DNA of 64,000 bases from Caldinitratiruptor microaerophilus (GTDB taxonomy: Bacteria > Bacillota > Sulfobacillia > Symbiobacteriales > ZC4RG38), in assembly GCF_025999835.1 (NCBI RefSeq), contig NZ_AP025628.1:558001-622000 (forward strand), given 5' to 3'. The notes under the pieces are model-generated. The model did not search any database and was not told where the DNA came from. It worked only from the letters and a program-made list of their open reading frames with translations. The translations under genes and the position numbers were made by a program. Shown in pieces: positions 17,646 to 25,857 of the stretch (position 1 is its first letter; each line of letters opens with the position of its first letter).

Positions 17646-19577
17646 GTGCACGACTCGCTCCTGCCTGTCCTGATCCTCATCCCGCCGCTCCTGGGCGCCG
17701 CCGTGATCGCCGGACGGACGCGGTACTGGCGGAGCGCCGCGGCGATCGGGGTGCTGGCGTCGGCGATGGTCCTGGTGGCCTTCGGCTTCACCCTGGGCGC
17801 CTTCGTCGAGCTCCAGCGGGTGGGGCCGGACGCGATCCTCCGGACCACGCTGACGTCCTGGGAGATCGGCGGCCACCGGTACCAGATGGGCCTCATGATC
17901 GACCAGCTGTCGATGTGGTGGCTCCTGGTGGTCACCGGCGTGGGCTTCCTCATCCACGCGTACTCCACGGGCTACATGCACGGAGACCCCGACTACGGCC
18001 GCTACTTCGCCAAGCTGAACTACTTCGTGTTCGCCATGTCCCTGCTGGTGATGGCGAACAACTTCCTGACCCTGGTCATCGGCTGGACGAACGTCGGCCT
18101 GGCGTCCTACCTCCTGATCGGGTTCTACCGCACCCGGCCGGCGGCGAACGCCGCGCAGATCAAGGCGTACGTCGTCAACCTGATCGGCGAGGTGTTCATG
18201 CTCACCGGCATCGGGGCCGCGGTGGCCCGCTACGCCACGGTCGACTTCTGGGACGTGGCGCAGGCGGCCCGGTTCGACCCGCCCGGGGCCACGGTGATCG
18301 CCCTGCTCGTACTCGTCGGCGCCGTGGCCAAGTCGGCTCAGATGCCGCTCCACGTCTGGCTTCCGGACGCGATGCAGGGTCCCACGCCGGTGTCGGCCAT
18401 GCTCCACGCCGCCACGATGGTGACGGCGGGCGTCTACATCGTGGCGCGGCTGTTCCCGATGTTCCAGGCCGCACCGGTCGCCCTGGCGGCGGTGGCCGTG
18501 GTGGGGGCGGCGTCGGCCCTCCTGGGGGCCATCTTCGCGACCCGGCAGTACGACATCAAGAAGGTCCTGGCGTATTCCACGCTGTCGCAGATCGGGTACA
18601 TGTTCCTCGCCAACGGCGTGGGCGCGCACGCCGCGGCGGCCTTCCACTTCGCCACCCACGCCTTCTTCAAGGCGGCCCTCTTCCTCGGCGCGGGCATCAT
18701 CATCCACGCGCTCCACGGCGAGCAGGACATCCGCCGCATGGGCGGACTGAGCCGGCGCATGCCCTTCGCCTTCGCGACCTTCCTGGCGGGGCAGCTGGCC
18801 CTCGTCGGCATCCCGCCGTTCGCGGGCTTCTTCTCGAAGGACGAGATCCTGGCGGCCGCCTGGAACTCCGGCCACTACGTCCTCTGGGCGGTCGGCCTCC
18901 TGGCCGCAGGCTTCACGGCCCTGTACAACATGCGGCTCCTGGGCCTGGTCTTCCTGGGCCGGCCCTACGACGTGCCGGCCACGGCGGCGCGGTCCCGGGG
19001 CCGCAAGACCGCGGGGGCCGGCCACGACGCGCACGCCGGCCACGGGGCCCTCCACCCGATCCCGCTCAGCATGAACGGGGTCGTGGGGGTCCTCGCCGTG
19101 CTGTCGGTGGTGGGCGGCGCCGCCCTGGCGCCGTTCGTCGAGCCGTACCTGGAGCCCGTGTTCGTGCGCAACCGGGTGTTCGAGGTCAGCACCCACGCCG
19201 CCCTGTGGTCCGTCCTCGTCACCCTCGCGGTGATCGCGGCCGGCCTGGCGGCCGGCTGGTGGCTCTGGGGGCCGAACGGCGTCCGCCGGGAGGCCGAGCA
19301 GCGCACCCTGGGCGAGCCGGCCGGTGTGCTGGGGCGTGCCTTCTACTTCGACGAACTCTACGATCTGGTGGCCGTCCAGCCGGCGTTCGCCCTGTCCGAT
19401 TGGGCCCGGAACTTCGACCTCCGGCGGATCGACGGCGTGCTGCACGCGCTGGCCGGCCTGGCGCAGGCGGGTGGCGCCTTCCTGGGCCGCCTTCACGGCG
19501 GGATCGTCCGCCGCTACGCCCTGACGCTGGTCACCGGCGTGGTGCTCATCGCCGCCTACTTCGCCCTGTACCTGTAG
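17646..19577 (+). CDS. nuoL: NADH-quinone oxidoreductase subunit L
   Basis: A 643-residue antiporter-like proton-pumping subunit. Identified as NuoL by TGYMHGDPDYGRYFAKLNYF, the Mrp-like core (AKSAQMPLHVWLPDAMQGPTPVSA, HAATMVTAGVYIVAR, YSTLSQIGYMF, HAFFKAALFLGAG) and by its long C-terminal part after residue 500 which includes the lateral helix. A short His-rich loop (GHDAHAGHGALH) sits before the last third. The gene downstream is nuoN; nuoM, which normally lies between, is missing. Confidence 0.96.
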   Translation: MHDSLLPVLILIPPLLGAAVIAGRTRYWRSAAAIGVLASAMVLVAFGFTLGAFVELQRVGPDAILRTTLTSWEIGGHRYQMGLMIDQLSMWWLLVVTGVGFLIHAYSTGYMHGDPDYGRYFAKLNYFVFAMSLLVMANNFLTLVIGWTNVGLASYLLIGFYRTRPAANAAQIKAYVVNLIGEVFMLTGIGAAVARYATVDFWDVAQAARFDPPGATVIALLVLVGAVAKSAQMPLHVWLPDAMQGPTPVSAMLHAATMVTAGVYIVARLFPMFQAAPVALAAVAVVGAASALLGAIFATRQYDIKKVLAYSTLSQIGYMFLANGVGAHAAAAFHFATHAFFKAALFLGAGIIIHALHGEQDIRRMGGLSRRMPFAFATFLAGQLALVGIPPFAGFFSKDEILAAAWNSGHYVLWAVGLLAAGFTALYNMRLLGLVFLGRPYDVPATAARSRGRKTAGAGHDAHAGHGALHPIPLSMNGVVGVLAVLSVVGGAALAPFVEPYLEPVFVRNRVFEVSTHAALWSVLVTLAVIAAGLAAGWWLWGPNGVRREAEQRTLGEPAGVLGRAFYFDELYDLVAVQPAFALSDWARNFDLRRIDGVLHALAGLAQAGGAFLGRLHGGIVRRYALTLVTGVVLIAAYFALYL

Positions 19578-19599
19578 ACGGCAGAGGGGGTCTCTCTCC

Positions 19600-21096
19600 G
19601 TGCCGAACGTTGCCGAGGCCCTGCCGGTCCTCTCGCCCCTCCTGGCGCTGGCGCTGGGTGCGCTGGTGGTCCTGCTCCTGGACCTCCTGCTCCCGGCCCG
19701 GCAGGCCTACCCGTGGTGGTTCCTGGTCGCGGCCGCGGCAGTGGTCGTTGCCGGCGGTTACCTGCCGGGGCTGTGGCGGCTCCGCCCGGCGCCCGCCTTC
19801 GGCGGGGCCCTGGTCCTGGACCGGCTGGCCCTGGCGACGGCCGCGGTGATCCTCGTGGCGGCGCTGGCCACGGTGCTCCTCAGCGTGCACCGGGGCGAGG
19901 AGGACGTGTCCGGGTACCTGGCCCTCGTGCTGTGGGCCGCCATGGGGATGGCCGTGCTGGCCGCCGCCGGGAACCTGATCACCGTCTTCCTGGGGCTCGA
20001 GCTCCTGTCGCTGGCCCTGTACGTCCTGGTCGCCTTCAAGCCGGGCAGCCGGGTGGCCTGGGAGGCGGCGCTGAAGTACTTCTTCCTGGGCTCTGCCGCC
20101 GCCGGCTTCCTCCTGTTCGGCTTTGCCCTGATGTACGGGGCCAGCGGGTCGCTGGATCTGGCGGCGATCGGGCAGTACGCCCGCACGGGCAACATCACCG
20201 TCCTCTACCGGGTCGGCATCGGCCTGGCCGTGGTGGGCTACGCCTTCAAGCTGGCGCTGGCCCCGTTCCACACCTGGGCGCCTGACGCGTACCAGGGCGC
20301 GCCGACCCCGGTGACGGCGTTCATGAGCGTGGGCACGAAGGCGGCCGCCTTCGCCGCCCTGACCCGGTTCCTGATCGCCGCCGTGCCGCCCGGGGCTGCG
20401 CCGGCGTACCTGCTGCCGCTCACGGTGCTGGCCCTGCTCTCGATGCTGGTCGGGGCCCTGGGCGCGATCCGCCAGACCCACATGAAGCGGCTCATGGCCT
20501 ACTCCGGCATCTCGCACGCCGGCTACCTCTTCATGGGCCTGGCCGGGCTGGAGCCGTACGGCGTCGCGGCAGGCATCTTCTACCTGGTCGCCTACCTCGC
20601 CGCCAACACGGCGGGCTTTGCGGCGATGCTGTACCTCGAGCGCCTCGGCGAGGACGGCGACGACCTGGCCGCATACGCCGGCCTCTTCCACCGCCGGCCC
20701 GCCCTGGCGGCGGCGATGACCCTCGCCCTCGCCGGCCTGGCCGGCATCCCGCCGACGGGCGGCCTGCCCGGCAAGCTGTTCCTCGCCGTGGCTGCCGCCC
20801 GGGCCCAGGCGTGGAGCCTCCTGGTGATGCTCATGGTCACGACCGGTATCAGCGCGTACGCCTACTTCCGCATCGTGGCGAGCATGATGCGGCAGGTCGA
20901 GACCGCCCCGCGGCGGGTCACGGCAGGCGTGCCGGCAGCGGGCGGCCTGGCGCCGGACACGGGCCCGCTGGCCCTGCCTCCGGGCGTGGTCCGCTGGGTG
21001 ACCGGGCTCGTGCTGGTGGCGTCCGTCCTGGGCGTGCTCGTGACCGGCGTGTTCCCGTCCCTGATCCTCGACCTGGCGGTGCGCATGCTGCCATGA
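19600..21096 (+). CDS. nuoN: NADH-quinone oxidoreductase subunit N
   Basis: A 498-residue antiporter-like subunit. NuoN rather than NuoM is shown by KYFFLGSAAAGFLLFG, FKLALAPFHTWAPDAYQGAP and YSGISHAGYLFMGL, all typical of the N family; NuoM would carry a LKLPAVPFHTWLPDAH-type phrase. GTG start 22 nt after nuoL, so the missing nuoM left no remnant between them. ATGA overlap with the next gene. Confidence 0.94.
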   Translation: MPNVAEALPVLSPLLALALGALVVLLLDLLLPARQAYPWWFLVAAAAVVVAGGYLPGLWRLRPAPAFGGALVLDRLALATAAVILVAALATVLLSVHRGEEDVSGYLALVLWAAMGMAVLAAAGNLITVFLGLELLSLALYVLVAFKPGSRVAWEAALKYFFLGSAAAGFLLFGFALMYGASGSLDLAAIGQYARTGNITVLYRVGIGLAVVGYAFKLALAPFHTWAPDAYQGAPTPVTAFMSVGTKAAAFAALTRFLIAAVPPGAAPAYLLPLTVLALLSMLVGALGAIRQTHMKRLMAYSGISHAGYLFMGLAGLEPYGVAAGIFYLVAYLAANTAGFAAMLYLERLGEDGDDLAAYAGLFHRRPALAAAMTLALAGLAGIPPTGGLPGKLFLAVAAARAQAWSLLVMLMVTTGISAYAYFRIVASMMRQVETAPRRVTAGVPAAGGLAPDTGPLALPPGVVRWVTGLVLVASVLGVLVTGVFPSLILDLAVRMLP

Positions 21097-21479
21097 ACCC
21101 GCTGCTCGTTCATCCGCTCGTGGGGCTCCTGTCGATCCTCCTGGCCTACGTGGCCTTCCGCCTGGACTCGGAGCGTGAGACCCGCGGGGCAGCGCACCGG
21201 ATCGTGGGCACCCTGAGCGTGGTGCTGGGGGGCGTCGCCCTGTGGATGGGCCTGCAGGCGAGCCTCGGCTCCCGGGCGCCCACGGTGCTCATCATCCACC
21301 GCTTCCTCGGGATCGCCACGTTCAGCGTCCTGCTCGTGGTCGGGGTGCTCGGCGTGGCGAGCGAGGGCGGGCGCAAGGCGATCGGGCGGGTCCACGGCGC
21401 GATCAGCAAGGCCGTGCTGATCCTGGGCGGGCTGCTGGTGATGTTCGGCCTGGCGGGGCTGGACGCGATCATCCGCTGA
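21093..21479 (+). CDS. Four-helix membrane protein with four spaced histidines, last gene of the nuo operon
   Basis: A 128-residue protein with four predicted transmembrane helices and no name I can give. Each helix starts with a His: H7 (HPLVG), H35 (HRIVG), H69 (HRFLG), H101 (HGAIS), three of them in an H-x3-G pattern. Regular His pairs in a four-helix bundle recall b-type haem proteins such as cytochrome b561, but that is inference. It is coupled to nuoN by a 4-nt overlap, so it is made with complex I. Confidence 0.75.
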   Translation: MNPLLVHPLVGLLSILLAYVAFRLDSERETRGAAHRIVGTLSVVLGGVALWMGLQASLGSRAPTVLIIHRFLGIATFSVLLVVGVLGVASEGGRKAIGRVHGAISKAVLILGGLLVMFGLAGLDAIIR

Positions 21480-21508
21480 GCGGCGGCTGTGCGTCCGCCG
21501 GGCACGAA

Positions 21509-21551
21509 GCGGGCGAACCGGGGTCGCCTGGGGGCGCCCCGGTTCGCCCGC
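21509..21551 (+). terminator. Strong hairpin at the end of the nuo operon
   Basis: A perfect 15-bp inverted repeat GCGGGCGAACCGGGG / CCCCGGTTCGCCCGC with a 13-nt loop, 30 nt after the last stop and before the MoaB-like gene. No T-run follows. Confidence 0.6.
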
Positions 21552-21585
21552 AGCTCGCGTGACATGATCCGGGAGGTGGGACGGC

Positions 21586-22098
21586 ATGGGCGTCGAGGAC
21601 CACAAGAAGGCCGCGCGGGATGTCGGCACGCTGGTCGCCGCCATGCTCACCGTGAGCGATACCCGGACCGCCGACACCGACGAGTCCGGCCGGATCGCCA
21701 TGGAGCTGATCCGGCAGGCCGGTCACGAGGTGGGCCACTACGCCATCGTGCGCAACGAGCCGCTGGAGGTCCGGACCGAGGTGCTGCGCCTCGTCGCCGA
21801 GGGCCGGGTCGACTTCATCATCACGAGTGGCGGCACCGGGGTCTCGCCGCGGGACCAGACCATCGAGGCGCTGCGACCGCTCTTCCAGAAGGAACTCGAG
21901 GGCTTCGGCGAGCTGTTCCGCCTCCTGAGCTTCCAGGAGGTCGGCACCGCCGCGCTGCTCTCGCGGGCCACCGCGGGCACGCTCGGGCGGGCCGTCCTCT
22001 TCTGCCTCCCGGGGTCGAAAGCGGCGGTGCGGCTGGCGGTGGAGAGGCTCATCCTGCCGGAGATCCGGCACCTGATCGCGCAGCACCGGAAGGCGTGA
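21586..22098 (+). CDS. MoaB/MogA-family molybdenum cofactor protein
   Basis: A 170-residue single-domain member of the family that adenylylates molybdopterin before Mo insertion. The family core is visible: MLTVSDTRTADTDESG, FIITSGGTGVSPRDQT, and FCLPGSKAAVRLAVERLILPEI. Length is right for MoaB. ATG after GGGAGGTGGGACGGC. Separated from nuo by a hairpin. The cox operon in this window encodes a Mo enzyme that would need this cofactor pathway. Confidence 0.88.
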   Translation: MGVEDHKKAARDVGTLVAAMLTVSDTRTADTDESGRIAMELIRQAGHEVGHYAIVRNEPLEVRTEVLRLVAEGRVDFIITSGGTGVSPRDQTIEALRPLFQKELEGFGELFRLLSFQEVGTAALLSRATAGTLGRAVLFCLPGSKAAVRLAVERLILPEIRHLIAQHRKA

Positions 22099-22107
22099 AC
22101 CGCCGGG

Positions 22108-23157
22108 CTACGCCCCGGCTGCCTTGCGGATATACCGCTGGCTGACGGCGGTCAGGTACCGGACCACCGGGTCCTCCCTCCGCACCTCCCTCAGCGGAAG
22201 GAAGCCCTCCAGCCGGGCGCGCACGCCTTCGAACGTGAGATCCTGCGGTCGGACCACGACGATCGTCACCCCGTGGTCGCGGGCGAGGGCGTGCTTGACG
22301 AGGTCTCGCAGCTGCTGGGTCCGCACCTGCTCCGGGTCGGGGAAGGCGCCGGTGGTCTGGTAGTGCTGGGGTCCGTTGAACTCGATGGCCACGCCGTGCT
22401 TGTAGTACCAGCGGTCGAACTCCAGCCGCTCTCCCGTGAGCGGGTTGACAAGGAATCCCGGGCGGGCGTTGTCCTGGAACTGATCGGTGGCCACCAGGAC
22501 GTTCAGCAACTCCTTCAGGATGGCTTCGCCGATGTATCTCTCCCGCTCGAGCCGCAGCCTGACCCGCTCGAGTTCGGCCTCCCGGGCGGCCCGGTGCGGG
22601 TCGAGGACCACGTAGGTGTTGGTGTGCGGTCCGTGGCCAGGGTAGACCCGCAACCAGCCCGCCGCCTGCAGACTTCTGGCGTGCAGGCGAAGCGTGGTCG
22701 GGCTGTCGACCGCAGTCCACCGCATGACCGTGGGCACGGCCTCGCTGCAGGCTCGTGTGCGCGGGTCGGAGTGGATGAGCAGGGCGACGTAGAGGCACCT
22801 GGCCGTGGGCGAGAGCGTCGGATGCGTGGCGAGGCTGGCCGGCACCGCACGGGTGTGGGCGGCCGACAGGGGGCCGCTGGGGGTGCGCAGTTCGTACGTG
22901 GCCGCCTGCCGCCCGCGGCGCTTCTGGACGAGCACCCAGCCCGCCCTTTCCAGTGCTGCGGCATGTGCCGGGATCGGGTTCGGGCTGCGAAGTCCGCACA
23001 GTCCGGCCAGTTCACGGCAGGTCGCGCGGGCCTGCCATGCACCGGGGCTGCCTCGCGTCAGGAGTGCCATGTACAGGCACCGCGACGCATGGGTGAGCGC
23101 CGGGTCCTCCAGGATCGCCACGGGAACCGGTACGGTCCACCACAGGTTCCCCTGCAC
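22108..23157 (-). CDS. Double winged-helix protein with a PD-(D/E)XK-like nuclease C-terminus
   Basis: A 349-residue protein that I cannot name. It holds two tandem copies of a winged-helix-like module: residues about 15-80 (LTHASRCLYMALL ... ALERAGWVLVQKR) and about 110-175 (LSPTARCLYVALL ... SLQAAGWLRVYP). Both copies keep a-x-R-C-L-Y-x-A-L-L. A charged helix follows (about 190-215), then a nuclease-like part with EFDRWYYKHGVAIEFNGPQHY and ITIVVVRP-like strand (VTIVVVRPQDL), as in Vsr- or DUF559-like folds; the usual Lys of the motif is not evident. GTG start. It converges on the MoaB-like gene, and element E2 lies directly upstream on the same strand. Confidence 0.7.
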   Translation of the reverse strand: MQGNLWWTVPVPVAILEDPALTHASRCLYMALLTRGSPGAWQARATCRELAGLCGLRSPNPIPAHAAALERAGWVLVQKRRGRQAATYELRTPSGPLSAAHTRAVPASLATHPTLSPTARCLYVALLIHSDPRTRACSEAVPTVMRWTAVDSPTTLRLHARSLQAAGWLRVYPGHGPHTNTYVVLDPHRAAREAELERVRLRLERERYIGEAILKELLNVLVATDQFQDNARPGFLVNPLTGERLEFDRWYYKHGVAIEFNGPQHYQTTGAFPDPEQVRTQQLRDLVKHALARDHGVTIVVVRPQDLTFEGVRARLEGFLPLREVRREDPVVRYLTAVSQRYIRKAAGA

Positions 23158-23223
23158 GTTCGTCCGCCCCTATGCCTGGATCAGATACCATTTATTGTTT
23201 CATATGGACCCAACACCCTGCAA

Positions 23224-23479
23224 GAGTCAGCTAACGAGAGTCGAGTGCGACCGTAGAGTCACACTTTCTGACTCGCTGCCGGATACGAAGTTACATAACC
23301 CCACTGGCAGGGACGTGGTGATCCCACGAGGTCGACGTAAGACCTGTTCCGGGTCGACTCCTGGCCCTCTGCAACGACTCCGACGGCTTGTACGGTGGCA
23401 ATGAGTCAGTTCGTGGGACACAACGCCACCGCCCGACTCACACAAACTGACCCATGGACTGTCACTCGGAACACCGTCA
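23224..23479 (-). repeat. Structured intergenic element, copy 2 (E2)
   Basis: Read on the minus strand, with the same order and spacing as E1: TGACGGTGTTCCG beginning at 23479, preceded by GGGACGTCTGCGGTTCC; a hairpin GGGTCAGTTTGTG (23453-23441) / CACGAACTGACTC (23415-23403) whose two non-Watson-Crick pairs are both G-U when read as minus-strand RNA; GTTGTGT in the loop (23424-23418); AGTCGACC (23359-23352), exactly 10 nt, CTTACGTCGA (23341-23332); and a 51-nt terminal block (23274-23224) bounded by GAGTCAG / CTGACTC. It lies 67 nt upstream of the winged-helix/nuclease gene, same strand. Not coding by appearance. Confidence 0.8.
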
Positions 23480-23653
23480 CGCACTGCGGAACCGCAGACG
23501 TCCCACGGTACCATGGGCGACAGTATCGCCCCTCCGCCGCCGGCCCCCCGCCGGCGTGACGGCGGCGGGCGTGCAATCCCCCGGAGAGCGGCGGCAGGGC
23601 GGCCGACCAGGTGACGGTCCGGCCGCGCCCCGCCCTCCGGGCCCGCCACGCGC

Positions 23654-23689
23654 GCCGAGCCCCCGGCCTTCCTCGGGCGGGGGCTCGGC
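23654..23689 (-). terminator. Hairpin after tctA
   Basis: Perfect 12-bp stem GCCGAGCCCCCG / CGGGGGCTCGGC, loop 12 nt, 20 nt beyond the end of tctA. The interval 23480-23653 between it and E2 holds no gene that I can support. Confidence 0.55.
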
Positions 23690-23708
23690 GGCACCTATCA
23701 ATCGACCT

Positions 23709-25220
23709 TCACGCCGCCGCGGTGCGGTGCCGCAGCCGGCCGCGGCGCAGGAGTCGGGCCTGCAGGTACGGGCTGAACAGGGACAGCACGCAGAGGGCCA
23801 GGATCGCCGCAGCCAGGGGCTGGCTGACGAAGATGCGCAGGCTGCCGTCGGACAGGGCGACGGCGCGGCGGAAGTTGTCCTCGAGGCTCTTCCCCAGCAC
23901 CAGGGCGAGGATCATGGGGGCCGGCGGGAAGTCGTACCGGCGCATGAACCAGCCGAGGGCGCCGAACAGGAGGAGGAGCCAGAGGTCGAAGACGCGGCCG
24001 TTCACGGCGTACACGCCGATCGTGCTCAGCACCAGCACCATTGCCGCCAGGACGGCCGGCGGGATGCGGAAAAGCTGGATCCAGACCCGGATGAGGGGCA
24101 GGTTCAGGACCAGCAGCATCACGTTGCCGACGTACATGCTGGCGATGACGGCCCAGATGACGTCGGGGTTCTGCTGGAAGAGGAGCGGTCCCGGCTGCAG
24201 CCCGAACATCATGAAGGCGCCGAGCAGGATGGCGGTCGTGCCCGAGCCCGGGATCCCGAGCGTGAGGAGCGGGACCATGGCGCCACCGACCGAGCCGTTG
24301 TTCGCCGCCTCGGGCCCAGCTACCCCTTCGATCGCTCCCTTGCCGAACTCCTCCGGGTGGCGGGAGAGCCGCTTCTCCAGCGCGTAGGAGAGGAACGACG
24401 CGATCGTGGCCCCGGCCCCGGGCAGCACCCCCACGATGAATCCGAGGAGGGAGCCCCGGAGCCAGGGGCCGGCCGAGCGGCGGAACTCCTCCCGGGTGAG
24501 CCACGCGCGGCCCTGGAAGGTCAGGTGGGTCGGAGGCGTCTGCCGGATGGTCCCGGCCATCTCCAGGACCTCCGTGATGGCGAAGAGGCCGATCGCCGGG
24601 ATGAGGAAGTCGATCCCCTCGTACAGCTCGGGGAACCCGAAGCTGAAGCGGGGGAAGCCGGCGATGTCGATGCCGATGGTGGCGATCACGAGGCCGAGGA
24701 CCATCGAGATGAGGGCCCGGATCACCGAACGGCCCGCCAGGGACGACACGGTGGTGAGCCCCAGCAGCATCAGCGCGAAGTACTCGGCGGGGCCGAAGCG
24801 GATCGCCACCGACGCGATCGTCGGACCGATCAGCATCAGGAGGACCGTGCTCAACGTGCCGGCCACGAACGAGCCGATCGCGGCCGTGGCCAGCGCGGCC
24901 CCCGCCCGGCCCTGCTTCGCCATCGGGTAGCCGTCGAGCGTCGTCACCACGGAGGACGGCTCGCCCGGCGTGTTGATGAGGATCGAGGTGGTCGAGCCCC
25001 CGTACATCGCCCCGTAGTAGACGCCGGCCATCATGATCAGGGCGGTGCTCGGGTTCATGCCGTAGGTGACCGGGATGAGCAGGGCGACCGTCGCCACCGA
25101 CCCGATGCCGGGCAGGACCCCGATGACGGTGCCGACCAGGACGCCGATCAGGGCGAACACGAGGTTGATGGGGCTCAGCGCGATGCTGAAGCCCGTGCTC
25201 AGGTTCGCGAGGAACGACAC
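23709..25220 (-). CDS. tctA: Tripartite tricarboxylate transporter, large permease TctA
   Basis: A 503-residue membrane protein with about 11-12 helices, the large permease of a solute-binding-protein-dependent secondary importer. TctA signatures: LIGVLVGTVIGVLPGIG and its repeat LLGFIVGVLPGAGATIASFLSYALEKR, YGGSTTSILINTPGEPSSV, GPEAANN and LTLGIPGSGTTAILLGAFM. Length is normal. It is the last gene of the minus-strand operon, 20 nt behind tctB. Confidence 0.95.
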   Translation of the reverse strand: MSFLANLSTGFSIALSPINLVFALIGVLVGTVIGVLPGIGSVATVALLIPVTYGMNPSTALIMMAGVYYGAMYGGSTTSILINTPGEPSSVVTTLDGYPMAKQGRAGAALATAAIGSFVAGTLSTVLLMLIGPTIASVAIRFGPAEYFALMLLGLTTVSSLAGRSVIRALISMVLGLVIATIGIDIAGFPRFSFGFPELYEGIDFLIPAIGLFAITEVLEMAGTIRQTPPTHLTFQGRAWLTREEFRRSAGPWLRGSLLGFIVGVLPGAGATIASFLSYALEKRLSRHPEEFGKGAIEGVAGPEAANNGSVGGAMVPLLTLGIPGSGTTAILLGAFMMFGLQPGPLLFQQNPDVIWAVIASMYVGNVMLLVLNLPLIRVWIQLFRIPPAVLAAMVLVLSTIGVYAVNGRVFDLWLLLLFGALGWFMRRYDFPPAPMILALVLGKSLEDNFRRAVALSDGSLRIFVSQPLAAAILALCVLSLFSPYLQARLLRRGRLRHRTAAA

Positions 25221-25239
25221 CGGTGGGGATCGCCCTCCT

Positions 25240-25770
25240 TCAGCCCAGCAGCCCCTTCGGGAGCACGACGTCGAGCAGCTTCACAAACAGGAAGTAGATG
25301 CCGGCGGACAGGACCGCCGCCGCCAGGACCGTGCGGAGCCAGTGGCCGCGGCGGGTTTCCATCACCGCCGTCTCGTAGACCATGAAGACGAACGTGGACA
25401 GGAGGAAGCCCAGCCGCTCGTAGGCGAGGGCATACAGGACCAGGCCGGACGCGGCGAGAAGGACCGTCCGGTAGTCCAGTTGCGTCCCGGCGTCCTGTTC
25501 CAGCACCTCGGCCACGGCCCGGGCGGCAGCCGCGACCGCATCCTCGTCCGGCGCGGCCTCCTCTGCCTTCCGCGGGGCGGCTGTGCCGGCCTTGACGAAC
25601 GTGCTGGCCAGGAGGGCCACCCCGAGCACCACCAGGCCGATCGCCAGGAGCTTGGGGAAAACCTCGGGCCCGACGGGCTGCCGGAGCAGCGGCTCCGGCA
25701 GGTTGTCGGCGAGGTACCAGTACCCTGCACCCAGTAGAGCGATGACGATCCCGACGATCCGGTCGACCAT
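25240..25770 (-). CDS. tctB: Tripartite tricarboxylate transporter, small permease TctB
   Basis: A 176-residue protein with four predicted helices and a cytoplasmic Ala/Glu-rich linker (about 58-85) between helices 2 and 3, as in TctB. The N-terminal GPEVFPKLLAIGLVVLGVALL matches the family. The frame is open to 25809 but ATG 25770 has GGGAAGGGAGC upstream. Confidence 0.88.
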   Translation of the reverse strand: MVDRIVGIVIALLGAGYWYLADNLPEPLLRQPVGPEVFPKLLAIGLVVLGVALLASTFVKAGTAAPRKAEEAAPDEDAVAAAARAVAEVLEQDAGTQLDYRTVLLAASGLVLYALAYERLGFLLSTFVFMVYETAVMETRRGHWLRTVLAAAVLSAGIYFLFVKLLDVVLPKGLLG

Positions 25771-25796
25771 ACCCAAGCTCCCTTCCCAGGAGAGCC

Positions 25797-25831
25797 GGGG
25801 AGCCGGCACCGGCCCGCGGCGCCGGCTCCCC
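25797..25831 (-). terminator. Intra-operon hairpin between tctC and tctB
   Basis: A perfect 11-bp inverted repeat GGGGAGCCGGC / GCCGGCTCCCC with a 13-nt loop, 27 nt after the tctC stop and before the tctB start. It could end or protect part of the transcripts so that binding protein exceeds permease. Confidence 0.5.
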
Positions 25832-25857
25832 GCGCCGGCCCTAGGCCCGCTCCCGCG

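Noticed and set aside
17205-19496. 763-codon minus-strand frame opposite nuoK and nuoL
   Set aside because: Antisense shadow rich in Arg, His, Glu and Gly, no domain visible.
19600-21096. Calling this gene nuoM
   Set aside because: Motifs KYFFLGSAAAGF and APFHTWAPDAYQGAP belong to the NuoN family.
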